NCBI GenBank assembly: GCA_016223085.1
Contig: JACRPS010000003.1
Span: forward strand, 685,666-749,665
Direction: 5' to 3'
Length of the DNA stretch: 64,000 nt
Source of the DNA: Chloroflexota bacterium
Lineage (GTDB): Bacteria > Chloroflexota > Anaerolineae > Aggregatilineales > Phototrophicaceae
Below are positions 1 through 8,610 of the stretch, piece by piece. The notes under the pieces were generated by a model. The model ran no database searches. It saw only the letters and a program-made list of their open reading frames with translations, and was not told the DNA's origin. Position 1 is the stretch's first letter. Each line of letters begins with the position of its first letter. The position numbers and the translations under genes are program-made.

Positions 1-909
1 GCGCTGGGCGCGGCGGCGCTGCCCGTAGCCGCGCAGCTCACGCCGGTTTACGTCACCACGCAGCGGTTTGACAGCGGCCTGATGGTGTGGCGCGCCGACA
101 ACGGCACGATTTACGTCTTGAGTGACAGCGGCAGAGCATTTTCATATTCAATAACGGCATATTCCTCGCTGCCGGACAACCCCATCTTTGGCAATCCGCC
201 GAGTCGGCTGCGTCCGATTTTTGGCTTCGGCAAGGTATGGGGCAATAACGCCAGCGTGCGCGACCTGCTCGGCTGGCCGGTGCTGCCGGAAATTGGCTTT
301 AACACTACCGTACTGGTGCAGAACGCAACCATCTTCATCACCGAACTGGACGGCAGCGTGATTCAGATCAACCACAATGGGACGTGGACGCGGAACGGCC
401 CCGTTTCATCGGTTACACCGACACCGGTGGTTTGTCCACATCCGTTTTTCTTCGGAATGCCGACCGATGATATTTGCCCCGGCGCGCCGGTCACCACTCA
501 GGCCGCTTACCAACCCTATGAGCGCGGCTTTATGATCTGGCTGGCTGATGCTGGTGACATCTGGGTATTTGTAAACGCGCCGGCTCCGAACCGCTTCGCA
601 ACTTACGCTCACTTCAGCGAAAGCGACTACGCCCGCTTTGCCGACGCCCCGCCGCAGCCGCCGCCACCGGGCAGGTTCCAGCCGATCAACGGCTTTGGGC
701 GGGTGTGGCATAACTTAAACAACTACCTGACCGGCAGCACCATCCGCGCCGACCTGGGCTGGGCGACCGCGCCGGAAAGCAGCTACACGGCGACGCGGCA
801 GGTCTGGGGACGCACCTCTCACGTGCATGTGTATCTGTCGCTGCCCGATGGCCGTGTGGCTGACGCCTATCAGGGCTTGGCCGGTATCAACTGGACGTGG
901 GCAAAGTAG
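1..909 (+). CDS. GFG(K/R)VW-module protein, 5' end outside window
   Basis: The frame is open from base 1 to the TAG at 907-909, so the N-terminus lies outside the window. What is visible contains two copies of a module of about 100-120 residues: a GLMVW or GFMIW start, a short beta-rich stretch (TIYVL, DIWVF), then a conserved GFGKVW or GFGRVW and an RDLLGW or RADLGW end. The same module occurs in the lipoprotein at 17767-18717. I know such LGFP-like modules from secreted Chloroflexota proteins, where they are thought to sit outside the membrane; no enzymatic motif is visible. The protein is probably exported, but the signal peptide cannot be seen. Function is unknown. Confidence 0.75.
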   Translation, partial: ALGAAALPVAAQLTPVYVTTQRFDSGLMVWRADNGTIYVLSDSGRAFSYSITAYSSLPDNPIFGNPPSRLRPIFGFGKVWGNNASVRDLLGWPVLPEIGFNTTVLVQNATIFITELDGSVIQINHNGTWTRNGPVSSVTPTPVVCPHPFFFGMPTDDICPGAPVTTQAAYQPYERGFMIWLADAGDIWVFVNAPAPNRFATYAHFSESDYARFADAPPQPPPPGRFQPINGFGRVWHNLNNYLTGSTIRADLGWATAPESSYTATRQVWGRTSHVHVYLSLPDGRVADAYQGLAGINWTWAK

Positions 910-1063
910 CCAGCAGAGCGCGTCAGGATGTCCGCTGGCCTGAGGCGGCGCGTGCCTTACAAATGTTCCGCAACTTTCGGCATACTGGGGTGTTTTCGGT
1001 ATCCGAGGGTAAGGACTTGGTGACTTTTCGCCGGACGGGGGGCATTATGCCCCTCGTCCCCGG

Positions 1064-2203
1064 ATGGATACGATGCGCGTTGCTCTCTTTACCGAAACCT
1101 TTTTACCGAAGATTGATGGTATTGTCACTGTCGTCTGTCTGCTGCTCGACCATCTGGCGGCGCGTGGCATTGAATCGGTGATTGTCGCCCCAAAGATGGG
1201 CGTCGAACGCTACAACCAGACGCCTGTTATCGGCGTGCCCGGCATCACGCTCCCCCTCTACCCTGAACTCAAAGTTGGCCCGCCGACCCTCTCCACCTAC
1301 CAGCAGTTAAAAGCCTTTAACCCGGACATCGCCCATTTCATTCACCCGGCGCTCATCGGCGGCTTTGGCCTGCTGATGGCGAAGCGGCTGGACATCCCCA
1401 CCGTCGCCTCATTCCATCTGGACGTGGCGCGGCTGGTGCATCACTTCAACCTCGGTTTTATCGAGCCAATGGCCGACTGGCTGACGCGCACCCTGTTTAA
1501 CTGGGCGGATTACGCGCTGGCGCCATCTCGGCTGGTGCAGGGCGAGCTGCTGGCGCTGGGCGTTAAAAACGTTGGCCTCTGGCGGCGTGGCGTAGACGCT
1601 GAACGCTTTCATCCGCGCTACCGCACGCTGGACATGCGCCGCCGCCTGTCGGACGGCCATCCGGACGACATCATCCTGCTGTACGTCGGGCGGCTCTCCG
1701 GCGAAAAGCGGCTTGACCAGCTCAAGCCGGTGCTGGAGCGTGTGCCGAACACGCGGCTGGCGCTGGTTGGCAACGGCCCGGCGCGCGCCGATCTGGAAAC
1801 GCATTTTGCCGGCCTGCCGGTGCAGTTTATGGGCTACATGCAGGGTGAAGCCCTGTCGCAGGCTTATGCCAGCGCCGACATCTTTGTGTTCCCCTCCGCG
1901 CTGGAAACGTTTGGTCTGGTTGTGACCGAAGCAATGGCCGCCGGTCTGCCGGTGGTGGCTTCGCGTGTGGGCGGCGTGGCCGACGTGGTGCAGGAAGGCG
2001 TGACCGGCTACACCTTCGACGTAGGCGACGTGGAAGCGATGATCGCCGGCGTGCAGCAGATCGCAGCCAGCCGGGAGCGCATCGCGCGGATGGGACAGGC
2101 CGCGCGCGCCTTTGCTGAAACGCAGACCTGGCCTGCCATGATGGACGAGGTGGTTGACCTGTACGTCCGCCTGATCGAGCAGCGCCGTGACCGGGCAGCC
2201 TGA
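1064..2203 (+). CDS. GT4-family glycosyltransferase
   Basis: A 379-residue retaining glycosyltransferase with the GT-B fold. The N-terminal acceptor domain begins RVALFTETFLPKIDGI, and the C-terminal nucleotide-sugar domain holds YVGRLSGEKRLD and the E-x7-E motif ETFGLVVTEA that binds the donor sugar. The closest families I recognise are the MgtA-like mannosyltransferases and SQD2-like sulfoquinovosyltransferases (shared ITLPLYPELKVG-type segment), so it probably glycosylates a membrane lipid at the cytoplasmic face. The acceptor is inferred, not shown. An internal ATG at 1073 is an alternative start. It overlaps or nearly touches the small membrane protein that follows. Confidence 0.85.
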   Translation: MDTMRVALFTETFLPKIDGIVTVVCLLLDHLAARGIESVIVAPKMGVERYNQTPVIGVPGITLPLYPELKVGPPTLSTYQQLKAFNPDIAHFIHPALIGGFGLLMAKRLDIPTVASFHLDVARLVHHFNLGFIEPMADWLTRTLFNWADYALAPSRLVQGELLALGVKNVGLWRRGVDAERFHPRYRTLDMRRRLSDGHPDDIILLYVGRLSGEKRLDQLKPVLERVPNTRLALVGNGPARADLETHFAGLPVQFMGYMQGEALSQAYASADIFVFPSALETFGLVVTEAMAAGLPVVASRVGGVADVVQEGVTGYTFDVGDVEAMIAGVQQIAASRERIARMGQAARAFAETQTWPAMMDEVVDLYVRLIEQRRDRAA

Positions 2204-2210
2204 CCCTATC

Positions 2211-2567
2211 ATGACCAACGACGCGAAGCTCGAAACCATCCTGTACGCCTGGGAACGGCGGCGGCTGACCTACAATGTGGTGCTGTTTGTAATTGGTGCG
2301 GCGCTGGTGGCCTACGGCTACCGGCAGTTTCGTGTGTCGCTGTCCGATCTGGAGATTGCCGCCGCCTGCGTGGGTGTCGGGATTGCCGCCAATCTCGCCT
2401 ACTTCGCCGGGCCAATCGCGGAAATGTACTCGCTGGTGTTCTTCAACCGCGAATGGCTGCCCCCGTTACGCAACCTCGTTTATGTGGTTGGGCTGGGCTT
2501 CTCGGTGCTGGTGCTTGTCGGCGGCGCGTTCGCGGCAATGGTTATGATCGCCCTATCCAATCAATAA
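2211..2567 (+). CDS. Small four-helix membrane protein
   Basis: A 118-residue hydrophobic protein with about four predicted membrane segments (VVLFVIGAALVAYGY, EIAAACVGVGIAANLAYF, LRNLVYVVGLGFSVLVLV, and the C-terminal AAMVMIALSNQ region). The ATG at 2211, seven bases after the glycosyltransferase stop, was preferred to an upstream in-frame GTG at 2187 that would overlap the previous gene. Close spacing suggests co-transcription with the glycosyltransferase. I do not recognise the family; no catalytic motif is visible. Confidence 0.7.
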   Translation: MTNDAKLETILYAWERRRLTYNVVLFVIGAALVAYGYRQFRVSLSDLEIAAACVGVGIAANLAYFAGPIAEMYSLVFFNREWLPPLRNLVYVVGLGFSVLVLVGGAFAAMVMIALSNQ

Positions 2568-2658
2568 CTCTGTAACCCTTCCCCTATCGCCTGCATCTAA
2601 AACGGTGTATCCTGTCGTAGGCAATGATTGGGTTCGTTTCATAATCGGGAATAACTAC

Positions 2659-3240
2659 ATGCCACCCTCTGCCAGCGACGAGCAGGCGCTGATCGCCGCG
2701 CTCAAACGCCGCGACCCGGCAGCTTTAGCGACACTATTTGAACAGTATGCTGACAAAATTTATCGTCTGGCCGCCGGCCTGCTGCGCGACGAAGTGCAGG
2801 CTGACGGCGTGGTGCAAAACACCTTTCTGGCACTGATCGAAAAGATAGACACGTTCGAGGGGCGCGCCAACGTCGGCACGTGGCTGTACCGCGTCGGTTA
2901 CAACGAGTGTATGATGCGGCTGCGGCGCCGGCCCGACGCCGATCTGGACGACGGTGACGACGCCGACCTGATGCCTGCCAGCTTCACCGACTGGTCCGCC
3001 GTGCCGGACGCGCTCATCAGCAGCGCCGAAGCCACCGCCGAAATGGAGCGCGCCATCGCCAGCCTGAAGCCTGATCTGCGTGTCGTCTTTACCCTGCGCG
3101 ACATCGAAGACCTGTCCACCGCGGAAACCGCGCACATCCTGGGCATCAGCGAGGCGCTGGTGAAGGTGCGTCTGCACCGGGCGCGGTTGGCCCTGCGCGA
3201 AAAGCTGGCGGCCTATTTTGATGAATTCGCGCGGGCATAG
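2659..3240 (+). CDS. ECF-type RNA polymerase sigma factor
   Basis: A 193-residue sigma-70 family factor with region 2 (FEQYADKIYRLAAGLL, then TFEGRANVGTWLYRV) and region 4 (LRVVFTLRDIEDLS, then the helix-turn-helix AETAHILGISEALVKVRLHR). It would direct RNA polymerase to a small regulon. The start at 2659 is chosen because homologous sequence begins at about SDEQALIAAL; an upstream in-frame ATG at 2605 would add 18 unrelated residues. The zinc-finger anti-sigma protein that follows (3304) is its likely partner. The target promoters cannot be inferred. Confidence 0.9.
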   Translation: MPPSASDEQALIAALKRRDPAALATLFEQYADKIYRLAAGLLRDEVQADGVVQNTFLALIEKIDTFEGRANVGTWLYRVGYNECMMRLRRRPDADLDDGDDADLMPASFTDWSAVPDALISSAEATAEMERAIASLKPDLRVVFTLRDIEDLSTAETAHILGISEALVKVRLHRARLALREKLAAYFDEFARA

Positions 3241-3257
3241 CGTTATACAATCGCGCC

Positions 3258-3283
3258 GTAGGGACATGGCATCGTGTCCCTAC
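3258..3283. repeat. GTAGGG-armed palindrome
   Basis: Short inverted repeat with arms GTAGGGACA and TGTCCCTAC, lying between the sigma factor and its anti-sigma gene. One of many such units in this window. Confidence 0.7.
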
Positions 3284-3303
3284 CGGATATGGAGGGAAAT
3301 CGT

Positions 3304-3558
3304 ATGGACTGCCAAACGCTGATTCGCTACCTGTCCGATTACATTGACAACAACCTCAGCGACGACCTGGCCGCTGAGGCCCGCGAACATCTGGCGACCT
3401 GTCGCAACTGCCACGTCGTCCTCGACTCCACACAGCAGACGATTCTGCTCTACCGCCAGCGCGGCCAGCAGCAGGGCCTCTCGCCCCGCCGCCACGCCAC
3501 GCTCTACGATCAGCTGGCGCAGGCGCTCGCCGCCCGCCCGCCGGACGAGTGTGAATAG
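3304..3558 (+). CDS. Zinc-finger (zf-HC2) anti-sigma factor
   Basis: An 84-residue protein with the H-x3-C-x2-C zinc site HLATCRNC at about residues 31-38, preceded by an N-terminal Cys (MDCQTL), the signature of ZAS-type anti-sigma factors. No membrane segment follows, so it is a soluble version. It lies 63 bases after the ECF sigma gene at 2659, the usual arrangement for a cognate pair, and probably holds the sigma factor inactive. The start at 3304 is set by a strong GGAGGG ribosome site; an upstream ATG at 3274 lacks one. Confidence 0.8.
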   Translation: MDCQTLIRYLSDYIDNNLSDDLAAEAREHLATCRNCHVVLDSTQQTILLYRQRGQQQGLSPRRHATLYDQLAQALAARPPDECE

Positions 3559-3775
3559 TTCCCGGTCTACAGTCACCAAGTAGGTTCTCGAAACGAATTA
3601 ACGAAAAAACGTGCAATCCGTAGGGGCACGGCATGCCGTGCCCTACGAAGGGTTTATGAATAGACACTAAAAACTGGTGACTGACAACTGACGACTCCTG
3701 TAACCTTTTGCCCCCGTTTGCATCCAATAGGTAGAGCACAGAAAAAATTCTGTCAAATAAAACGGAGGCACTAAA
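3559..3775. repeat. Intergenic repeat remnants
   Basis: A gene-free stretch. It holds a family A fragment at 3620-3663 (GTAGGGGCACGG palindrome followed by GAAGGGTTTATG) and, at about 3668-3698, a low-complexity run of ACTGGTGACTG-like words. No promoter stands out; a good ribosome site (CGGAGG) precedes the next gene. Confidence 0.5.
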
Positions 3776-3973
3776 ATGGTTCGCAACGTTGGTAACGTGG
3801 ATCGTATCGCGCGTCTGATACTGGGTATCGCGGTGATCGCCGCCGGGTTCGCCGTCCAGTCGTGGCTGGGCGCGCTGGGTCTGATCTTCATCGGCACGGC
3901 GCTGGTCGGCTTCTGCCCGATCTACACCCTGTTTGGCATCAACACCTGCCCGGTGAAACCCAACCGCGCCTGA
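3776..3973 (+). CDS. DUF2892 / YgaP-like inner membrane protein
   Basis: A 65-residue protein with two membrane spans, beginning NVGNVDRIARLILG and ending CPIYTLFGINTCP. This is the DUF2892 pattern found as stand-alone proteins and as the membrane tail of YgaP rhodaneses. The two Cys residues near CPIY and TCPV are typical of the family. Function is not established. It has a strong CGGAGG ribosome site and is followed by an intrinsic terminator, so it is probably a monocistronic unit. Confidence 0.85.
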   Translation: MVRNVGNVDRIARLILGIAVIAAGFAVQSWLGALGLIFIGTALVGFCPIYTLFGINTCPVKPNRA

Positions 3974-4002
3974 TCGCCCGCTGGTGTGTATCATTATCAA
4001 TG

Positions 4003-4022
4003 CGCCCCGTCAGGGGCGTTTT
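4003..4022 (+). terminator. Intrinsic terminator after DUF2892 gene
   Basis: Hairpin CGCCCC-GTCA-GGGGCG followed directly by TTTT, 29 bases after the stop codon. Confidence 0.75.
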
Positions 4023-4089
4023 GATTCGAGGTCTGCGTAAGGTATATGTTTTAGGCTGAATCGGGTTTGACTGTACTGTTGGAGTGGGA

Positions 4090-5145
4090 ATGGCAAACCG
4101 TCTTACTGTGTTCACCCGCCACCTGCTGACCGTTACCGCCGGTCTGTACCTGCTGGGGATGCTGGCCTATCTGGCGCTGCGGCTGCTGTACGGCGACCGC
4201 TTCTGGTGGCTGTCGCTGCTGAACTCCTTCGCCCACCTGCTGTTCCTGCCGCTGCTGCCACTGCTGGCGCTGGTGCTGCTGGCGCGCGCCCGCGCGGCGG
4301 CGTTAAGCCTGCTGCCGCTGGCCGTTGTCGGTGGTGTGTGGTTCGCGCCCTACTTTGTGCCCAAGCCGCCGCCCGCAGCCGAGTCCGGCGACCAACTGCG
4401 TATCATGACGCTGAACATCTGGGGCACCAACAGCGATCACACCAGCCTAATCGCCGGGCTGCGCGATCATCCGGTGGATATTCTCCTGCTGCAGGAAGTG
4501 TACTCGGCGTTTGCCCGGCATCGCCTGCCGGAACTGCTGGACATCTACCCATACCAGACCATCCAGACCGACATTAACCACTGGAGCAGCAATTTTACGC
4601 TGTCGCGCTTTCCCATTCTGGAACAGACCTATTTTGACTTCCCCACCCCCGGCAAACGGATGCCGCTGCGCACGTTGCTGGACATCAACGGCCAGCCGGT
4701 CGCCGTGTACAACGTACATCTGGCCTGGCCGGCGCGCCAAAAGCCACGCTTTGGCCTGCACGCGAACAATTTCTACCTGAATGTAGTCTTTGGCTTCGAC
4801 GACCGCACCCGCAACGACCAGATCACCTATCTGATCGAACGGCTGCGCGCCGAGCCGTACCCCTACATCGTTGCCGGCGATTTTAACACCAGCGCCTCCA
4901 GCGCCACTTACCAGCGATTGGCGGCTTTTATGCACGATTCGTTCCGCGAGGCCGGGACAGGACTGGGCACAAGCTGGCCGGTCAGCGCCGCGCGCGGCCT
5001 GCCGCCGCTGCTGCCGCCGCTGATACGCATTGATTACATCTGGCACAGCGACGCTTTCCGCGCTGTCGAAGCCTATGCCGGACCGTACCTCGGCTCCGAT
5101 CATCTGCCGGTGCTGGCAACCCTGGAACACCTGCCTGACTCGTAG
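4090..5145 (+). CDS. EEP-family membrane hydrolase, paralogue 1
   Basis: A 351-residue protein with about three N-terminal membrane segments (residues 10-90) followed by an exonuclease-endonuclease-phosphatase domain. Catalytic landmarks are MTLNIWGTN, the metal-binding E of LLLQEV, VAGDFNTS and the final GSDHLPVLA. The domain probably faces the outside and cleaves a phosphodiester; the substrate (nucleic acid, lipid or sugar phosphate) is unknown. Two related genes lie at 15472 and 16591. ATG 4090 is preferred to GTG 4084 by spacing from GGAG. Confidence 0.85.
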   Translation: MANRLTVFTRHLLTVTAGLYLLGMLAYLALRLLYGDRFWWLSLLNSFAHLLFLPLLPLLALVLLARARAAALSLLPLAVVGGVWFAPYFVPKPPPAAESGDQLRIMTLNIWGTNSDHTSLIAGLRDHPVDILLLQEVYSAFARHRLPELLDIYPYQTIQTDINHWSSNFTLSRFPILEQTYFDFPTPGKRMPLRTLLDINGQPVAVYNVHLAWPARQKPRFGLHANNFYLNVVFGFDDRTRNDQITYLIERLRAEPYPYIVAGDFNTSASSATYQRLAAFMHDSFREAGTGLGTSWPVSAARGLPPLLPPLIRIDYIWHSDAFRAVEAYAGPYLGSDHLPVLATLEHLPDS

Positions 5146-5198
5146 CCGCCGCAGGGTACACCACCAATCCCTACCGCGTCATTCGCACGCTTGAATAA

Positions 5199-5235
5199 GC
5201 AGCGACAGGCCATTAGCCTGTCGCTGTCTGCTTTT
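5199..5235 (+). terminator. Stem-loop terminator after EEP gene
   Basis: Ten-base arms AGCGACAGGC and GCCTGTCGCT around a CATTA loop, followed by a T-rich stretch. It lies between convergent genes and may serve both. Confidence 0.6.
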
Positions 5236-5321
5236 GATTTGGCGTTTTTGCCGATGGTTGGACAGCAATCCGCTTCTTCTCCGCATTCTGGCGGATGGCT
5301 GGACGCTATAGGCCGCGGGCT

Positions 5322-6503
5322 TCACCCCTTCTTGGCGCTGTTATTGTCAATATCCGGCAGCACGCCCAGTTCCATCGCTTCGTCGAACGACACGGCCTTG
5401 CGCCCGCTGCCCTTGTTTGCCAGTTCTGCCAGCTTGTCCGGGTCGAACAGATCATCCGCCTGGGACACATCCAGCGCGCCCAGCTTGTCCAGAATGCTGA
5501 AATCGAGATCCTTGATTGGGTCCAGCCGCAGCGGTTCGGGTTCGGGCGCTTGCGCCATCGGGCGCTCGATGATCGGCTCCAGCGGCTCGTCCACCACCGT
5601 TTTGAGCTTTCGTGCCACCTTCTTGTCCTGCCGCGCCGGCGCTTCGACACGCGGCGCGCGTTCGATGACAAACGCAGACGCACCCAGCAGCGCGATCAAA
5701 TCCTGCACCGCCTGTCGCCCATAGCGGTTGACCAGACCAAACTGGCGCGACCCGGCCTGCCCGTCAAACACCACACACAGGAAATGATGCAGCCCGACCG
5801 AGAACACAAACACGTCCTTGTCGTCGCCGTCATAAAACTGCAAGCTCGACGCCTGCCCGCCGACCAGATCGGACATCTCAATCGTGGTTGTCACCATCGG
5901 GCGCAGCGCGTTCATCAGTTGTTCGCGGTTTAGGTAGCCCACCGCGCCGCGTTCGAGGATGGTTTCGCCGTCACGGCTGGCGAGGATGATCGCCATTGCG
6001 CCCACGTCTGCCAGCAGCCGGTCAATGATTGATCGGGCGTTACCGGCGTCAATTTCCGGCACAGGGCCATGTGTTACCGCCGGTACTGCCGGGGCCGGCG
6101 ACTGTGCCGCCTGGAAGATGTCTTCGCCTTTCAGTCCCGCCACCAGCGCGCTCAGGAATCTCACCAAGTCAACCGGTCGGTGCATGTACAGGAACGGCGA
6201 TTCCGCCTGGGTTTCGTCGTCCAGCGACTCCGGGTCGTTGATGTCCGCCAGGATAATCACCGCCGTGCTGGGCGACGCCTGTTTCACCCGCAGCGCCAGT
6301 TCCAGCCCGCGCACGTCATCGTACAGTTCCCAGGCTGTCACCACCAGATTCGCCCCGCCGCGCCGGGCTTCTTCCAGCGCCTCGCTGCCACCGGGGACAT
6401 CCACCTGGATAACCGAGAGGTCTAATAAATCCGTCGCGGCGCGGACGATACGGGCGATTGTCCACGTCGGGTCTACGGTAATGACTCGCGGTAAAGAAGG
6501 CAT
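5322..6503 (-). CDS. Receiver-like plus roadblock-like regulatory protein
   Basis: A 393-residue cytoplasmic protein. Residues 1-125 resemble a response-regulator receiver fold (RVITVDPTWTIARIV, LVVTAWELYDDVRGLEL, AVIILADIN), but the acidic triad is poorly kept, so phosphorylation is doubtful. Residues about 155-280 resemble a roadblock/LC7 domain (IIDRLLADVGAMAIILASRD, then DVFVFSVG), which in bacteria often binds small GTPases. The C-terminal 100 residues are Pro/Glu-rich and probably unstructured. No GTPase gene is adjacent. Domain calls are by eye and moderate in strength. Confidence 0.65.
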   Translation of the reverse strand: MPSLPRVITVDPTWTIARIVRAATDLLDLSVIQVDVPGGSEALEEARRGGANLVVTAWELYDDVRGLELALRVKQASPSTAVIILADINDPESLDDETQAESPFLYMHRPVDLVRFLSALVAGLKGEDIFQAAQSPAPAVPAVTHGPVPEIDAGNARSIIDRLLADVGAMAIILASRDGETILERGAVGYLNREQLMNALRPMVTTTIEMSDLVGGQASSLQFYDGDDKDVFVFSVGLHHFLCVVFDGQAGSRQFGLVNRYGRQAVQDLIALLGASAFVIERAPRVEAPARQDKKVARKLKTVVDEPLEPIIERPMAQAPEPEPLRLDPIKDLDFSILDKLGALDVSQADDLFDPDKLAELANKGSGRKAVSFDEAMELGVLPDIDNNSAKKG

Positions 6504-7302
6504 AAAACGTTCCTGTTCAGCCAGTTAACGCAATTTCAACGCTTTGATTATACTGCAAAAAGTGAACGAGCGGGGAAAATGGACTGCCCTGGAGCATTAA
6601 GATTTGCGGTAATCTTCTACCAGCCATGGTTGCTGTGCGGACAGGGCGCTGCCTTGTTCCATGCATACCGCATTCAGTATCTATCCATAAACCCTTCGTA
6701 GGGGCACGGCATGCCGTGCCCTATACGTATCAACTTAAGCCGTTTGCGCCGCCAGGGGTTCAAACCCTTGGCTGAACCCGGCAGCCTGAAGGCGGCTGGA
6801 AGCCCACTGAAGGGGCTGTTTAGCCGTTGGTTTGCGGGTTCCAACCCCTTTAGCGGGCCTGGCACTTTGGTAGCCGGACGCTTGAACGCCTGGTGACACA
6901 GGCCGTATCACTAAGTTGCTGCATATGGGACACGGCATGCCGTGCCCCTACCGACAGATAAAAGAGGTTTACGGATAGGAAATGAAAACCGATACACAGT
7001 TTTTTCGTAGGGGCGAACCGGCGGTTCGCCCCTACATTCGATGAATCTGTTTTCGGTCATCCATAAGCCTGTTGCGCCGCCAGGGGCTGCAAAAGACTTC
7101 TTCGGTATTGAATTTTCTTGCTTCAGCATCTCCAGGCGTTCGCACTCAGGGGACATCCGTCCCCGTTCGGCTCAAAACGCCTGGCCAACTCCAAACAAAA
7201 AGTCCCTTCAGGGACTCTCTTGCAGTTTTGAACTGCAAGCGTCGGCGCACGGCGACCAACCGCCCGAATACCGGTCAAGCCTCTTTTAGCGTCTGTCCCT
7301 GC
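6504..7302. repeat. Gene-free repeat cluster
   Basis: An 800-base stretch with no credible gene. It contains a family A fragment in reverse (6681-6724), hairpin modules of the CAGGGG...CCCTTG type (about 6745-6895), a composite of family A and family B elements (6927-7066), and further hairpins to 7302, including AGTCCC-TTCA-GGGACT and CTTGCAGTT-TTG-AACTGCAAG. Short open frames here are made of repeat sequence. Confidence 0.7.
6927..7066. mobile_element. Composite of MITE-like families A (reverse) and B
   Basis: 6927-6978 is family A in reverse orientation, truncated at one end. 6980-7066 is family B: ATGAAAACCGATACA at one end, a GTAGGGGCGAACC palindrome in the middle and ATCTGTTTTCGGTCATCC at the other. 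No coding capacity; mobilisation would need an outside transposase. Confidence 0.6.
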
Positions 7303-7653
7303 TTAACACACCTGCCCCAGCTTCGATACCCGCAGTGGCCCCATCACTTCCAGACTGAAGGACGCCGGGTCCAGCGCGAAGCTGTAGTAGCGGTAGGCAT
7401 AGCGTTCCTGGCGTGCCGACTCGTACCGCGCTTCCTCCAGCGCGAACGACCGCAGCATATCCCAGCCAATCTGGACAGCGCGCCACAGCCGGATGGTGCG
7501 GGTGGGTGTTTCCGCCGTCGCCGGCAGCAGCGCCGGTTCGGCCAGCTTTGCGTGGAGTTTCTCCCACGCAAGCTGTTTCTGCTGCGCCATCACTGGCGCC
7601 GGTTGCAGCGCCAGCGAAATCAGGCTGTCCAGTTCATGGTCATGCAAATCCAT
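7303..7653 (-). CDS. Small protein encoded with ECF sigma factor
   Basis: A 116-residue protein whose ATG at 7653 overlaps the end of the upstream sigma-factor gene by 14 bases, so translation is likely coupled. A TTG at 7659 is an alternative start. It is rich in Leu, Ala and aromatic residues (RYESARQERYAYRYYSF) and has no membrane span or zinc motif. By position it could modulate the sigma factor, but it does not look like a known anti-sigma family. Product unrecognised. Confidence 0.6.
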   Translation of the reverse strand: MDLHDHELDSLISLALQPAPVMAQQKQLAWEKLHAKLAEPALLPATAETPTRTIRLWRAVQIGWDMLRSFALEEARYESARQERYAYRYYSFALDPASFSLEVMGPLRVSKLGQVC

Positions 7654-8230
7654 GTGCAACCTCTTGCGCCCAGCTCACGGTGTGCAGCTTGTGCCGCAAA
7701 TTCTCGCGCGCATAATACAGCCGGCTTTTCACCGTTCCCACCGGGCAATCCAGAATTTCAGCGATTTCTTCCAGACTGAGTCCACTGAGATAGTGCAATA
7801 CTACCACAACTCGCTGGTTAAAGTTCAATTCGCCAATCGCCTGCCGCACCTGGTCCTGCAGTTCATTGTGTTCCGCCACGTGGTCGGGGGAATGCCAGGC
7901 CGGACTCATCAGGCAGTCTACAACCGCCTCCAGCGACACGCGCCGTTTCTTCTGGCGCGACACCCAGGTGTAGCTGAGGTTCACGGTCACGCGGTACAGC
8001 CAGGGCGCCAGCGGCAGGCTGGTATCAATCCGGTCCGCGTACCGGTGCAGCTTCAAAAAACAATCCTGCGCGACATCTTCCGCAACGGCGCTATCCTGGG
8101 TGATGGCCGCCGCCGTCCGGTACACCTGTGCGTAGTAGCGGTCAAACAGACCGCCCAGGGCGTTTAGATCATTCTGGCGAACCCGCTCCACCAGTGCGGC
8201 ATCGCTCGGTTCTGGCTCGGTGAGGGACAT
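7640..8230 (-). CDS. ECF-type RNA polymerase sigma factor
   Basis: A 196-residue sigma-70 family factor, with region 2 (LFDRYYAQVYRTAAAIT, DVAQDCFLKLHRY, PLAPWLYRVTVNL) and region 4 (NQRVVVVLHYLSGLSLEEIA, then GTVKSRLYYARENL). The start at 8230 follows a GGAG ribosome site; ATGs at 8251 and 8290 would add low-complexity sequence. It overlaps the small gene at 7303-7653. Its regulon is unknown. Confidence 0.9.
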   Translation of the reverse strand: MSLTEPEPSDAALVERVRQNDLNALGGLFDRYYAQVYRTAAAITQDSAVAEDVAQDCFLKLHRYADRIDTSLPLAPWLYRVTVNLSYTWVSRQKKRRVSLEAVVDCLMSPAWHSPDHVAEHNELQDQVRQAIGELNFNQRVVVVLHYLSGLSLEEIAEILDCPVGTVKSRLYYARENLRHKLHTVSWAQEVAHGFA

Positions 8231-8610
8231 GGTTCCGTCTCCGGTTGGCATGGCATGTTTCGCAGCTTTTAGTTGCGTGAATGGTAGCATTATGAGCTAC
8301 ATTGCACAACTAATAAAATGCAGTTTTAACAATAAACCACCTTTCAATATTTTTCTAACGTACAAGTAATTTTTGAATGACTGCTCCACACGTCTAAAGG
8401 CTTGTCCGGCAACGCATTACTTTTCGCCGTTTTACCGCCAGGGGCTGGAAACCCTTGACTGTATCGCTGCGGTAAGCCTGCTGGAAGCAGGCTGAGAATG
8501 ACGAACATTGTCGTTACAGCCACCTCCCAGGTGGCTCTGTTCAGCCGTCCGGCTTTCAGCGTCCGGCGGCACCTGATTGGACACGCCTTTGAACCCCCGA
8601 CACGCTGTCC
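8231..8610. repeat. Intergenic region with hairpin modules
   Basis: About 380 bases. 8231-8400 is AT-rich and probably holds the promoter of the sigma operon (minus strand). 8430-8590 holds stacked hairpins: GCCTGC-TGGAA-GCAGGC, AGCCACC-TCCCA-GGTGGCT, and a CCGGAC-type stem around TTTCA. The same module set recurs at about 40671-40800 and 58075-58230. Confidence 0.6.

Noticed and set aside
6681-7300. CRISPR array
   Set aside because: Repeated units are palindromes of differing sequence at irregular spacing, with no constant spacer length and no cas genes.
6504-7302. Small genes in the repeat cluster
   Set aside because: All open frames of 60-90 codons here are built from palindromic repeats and lack ribosome sites.
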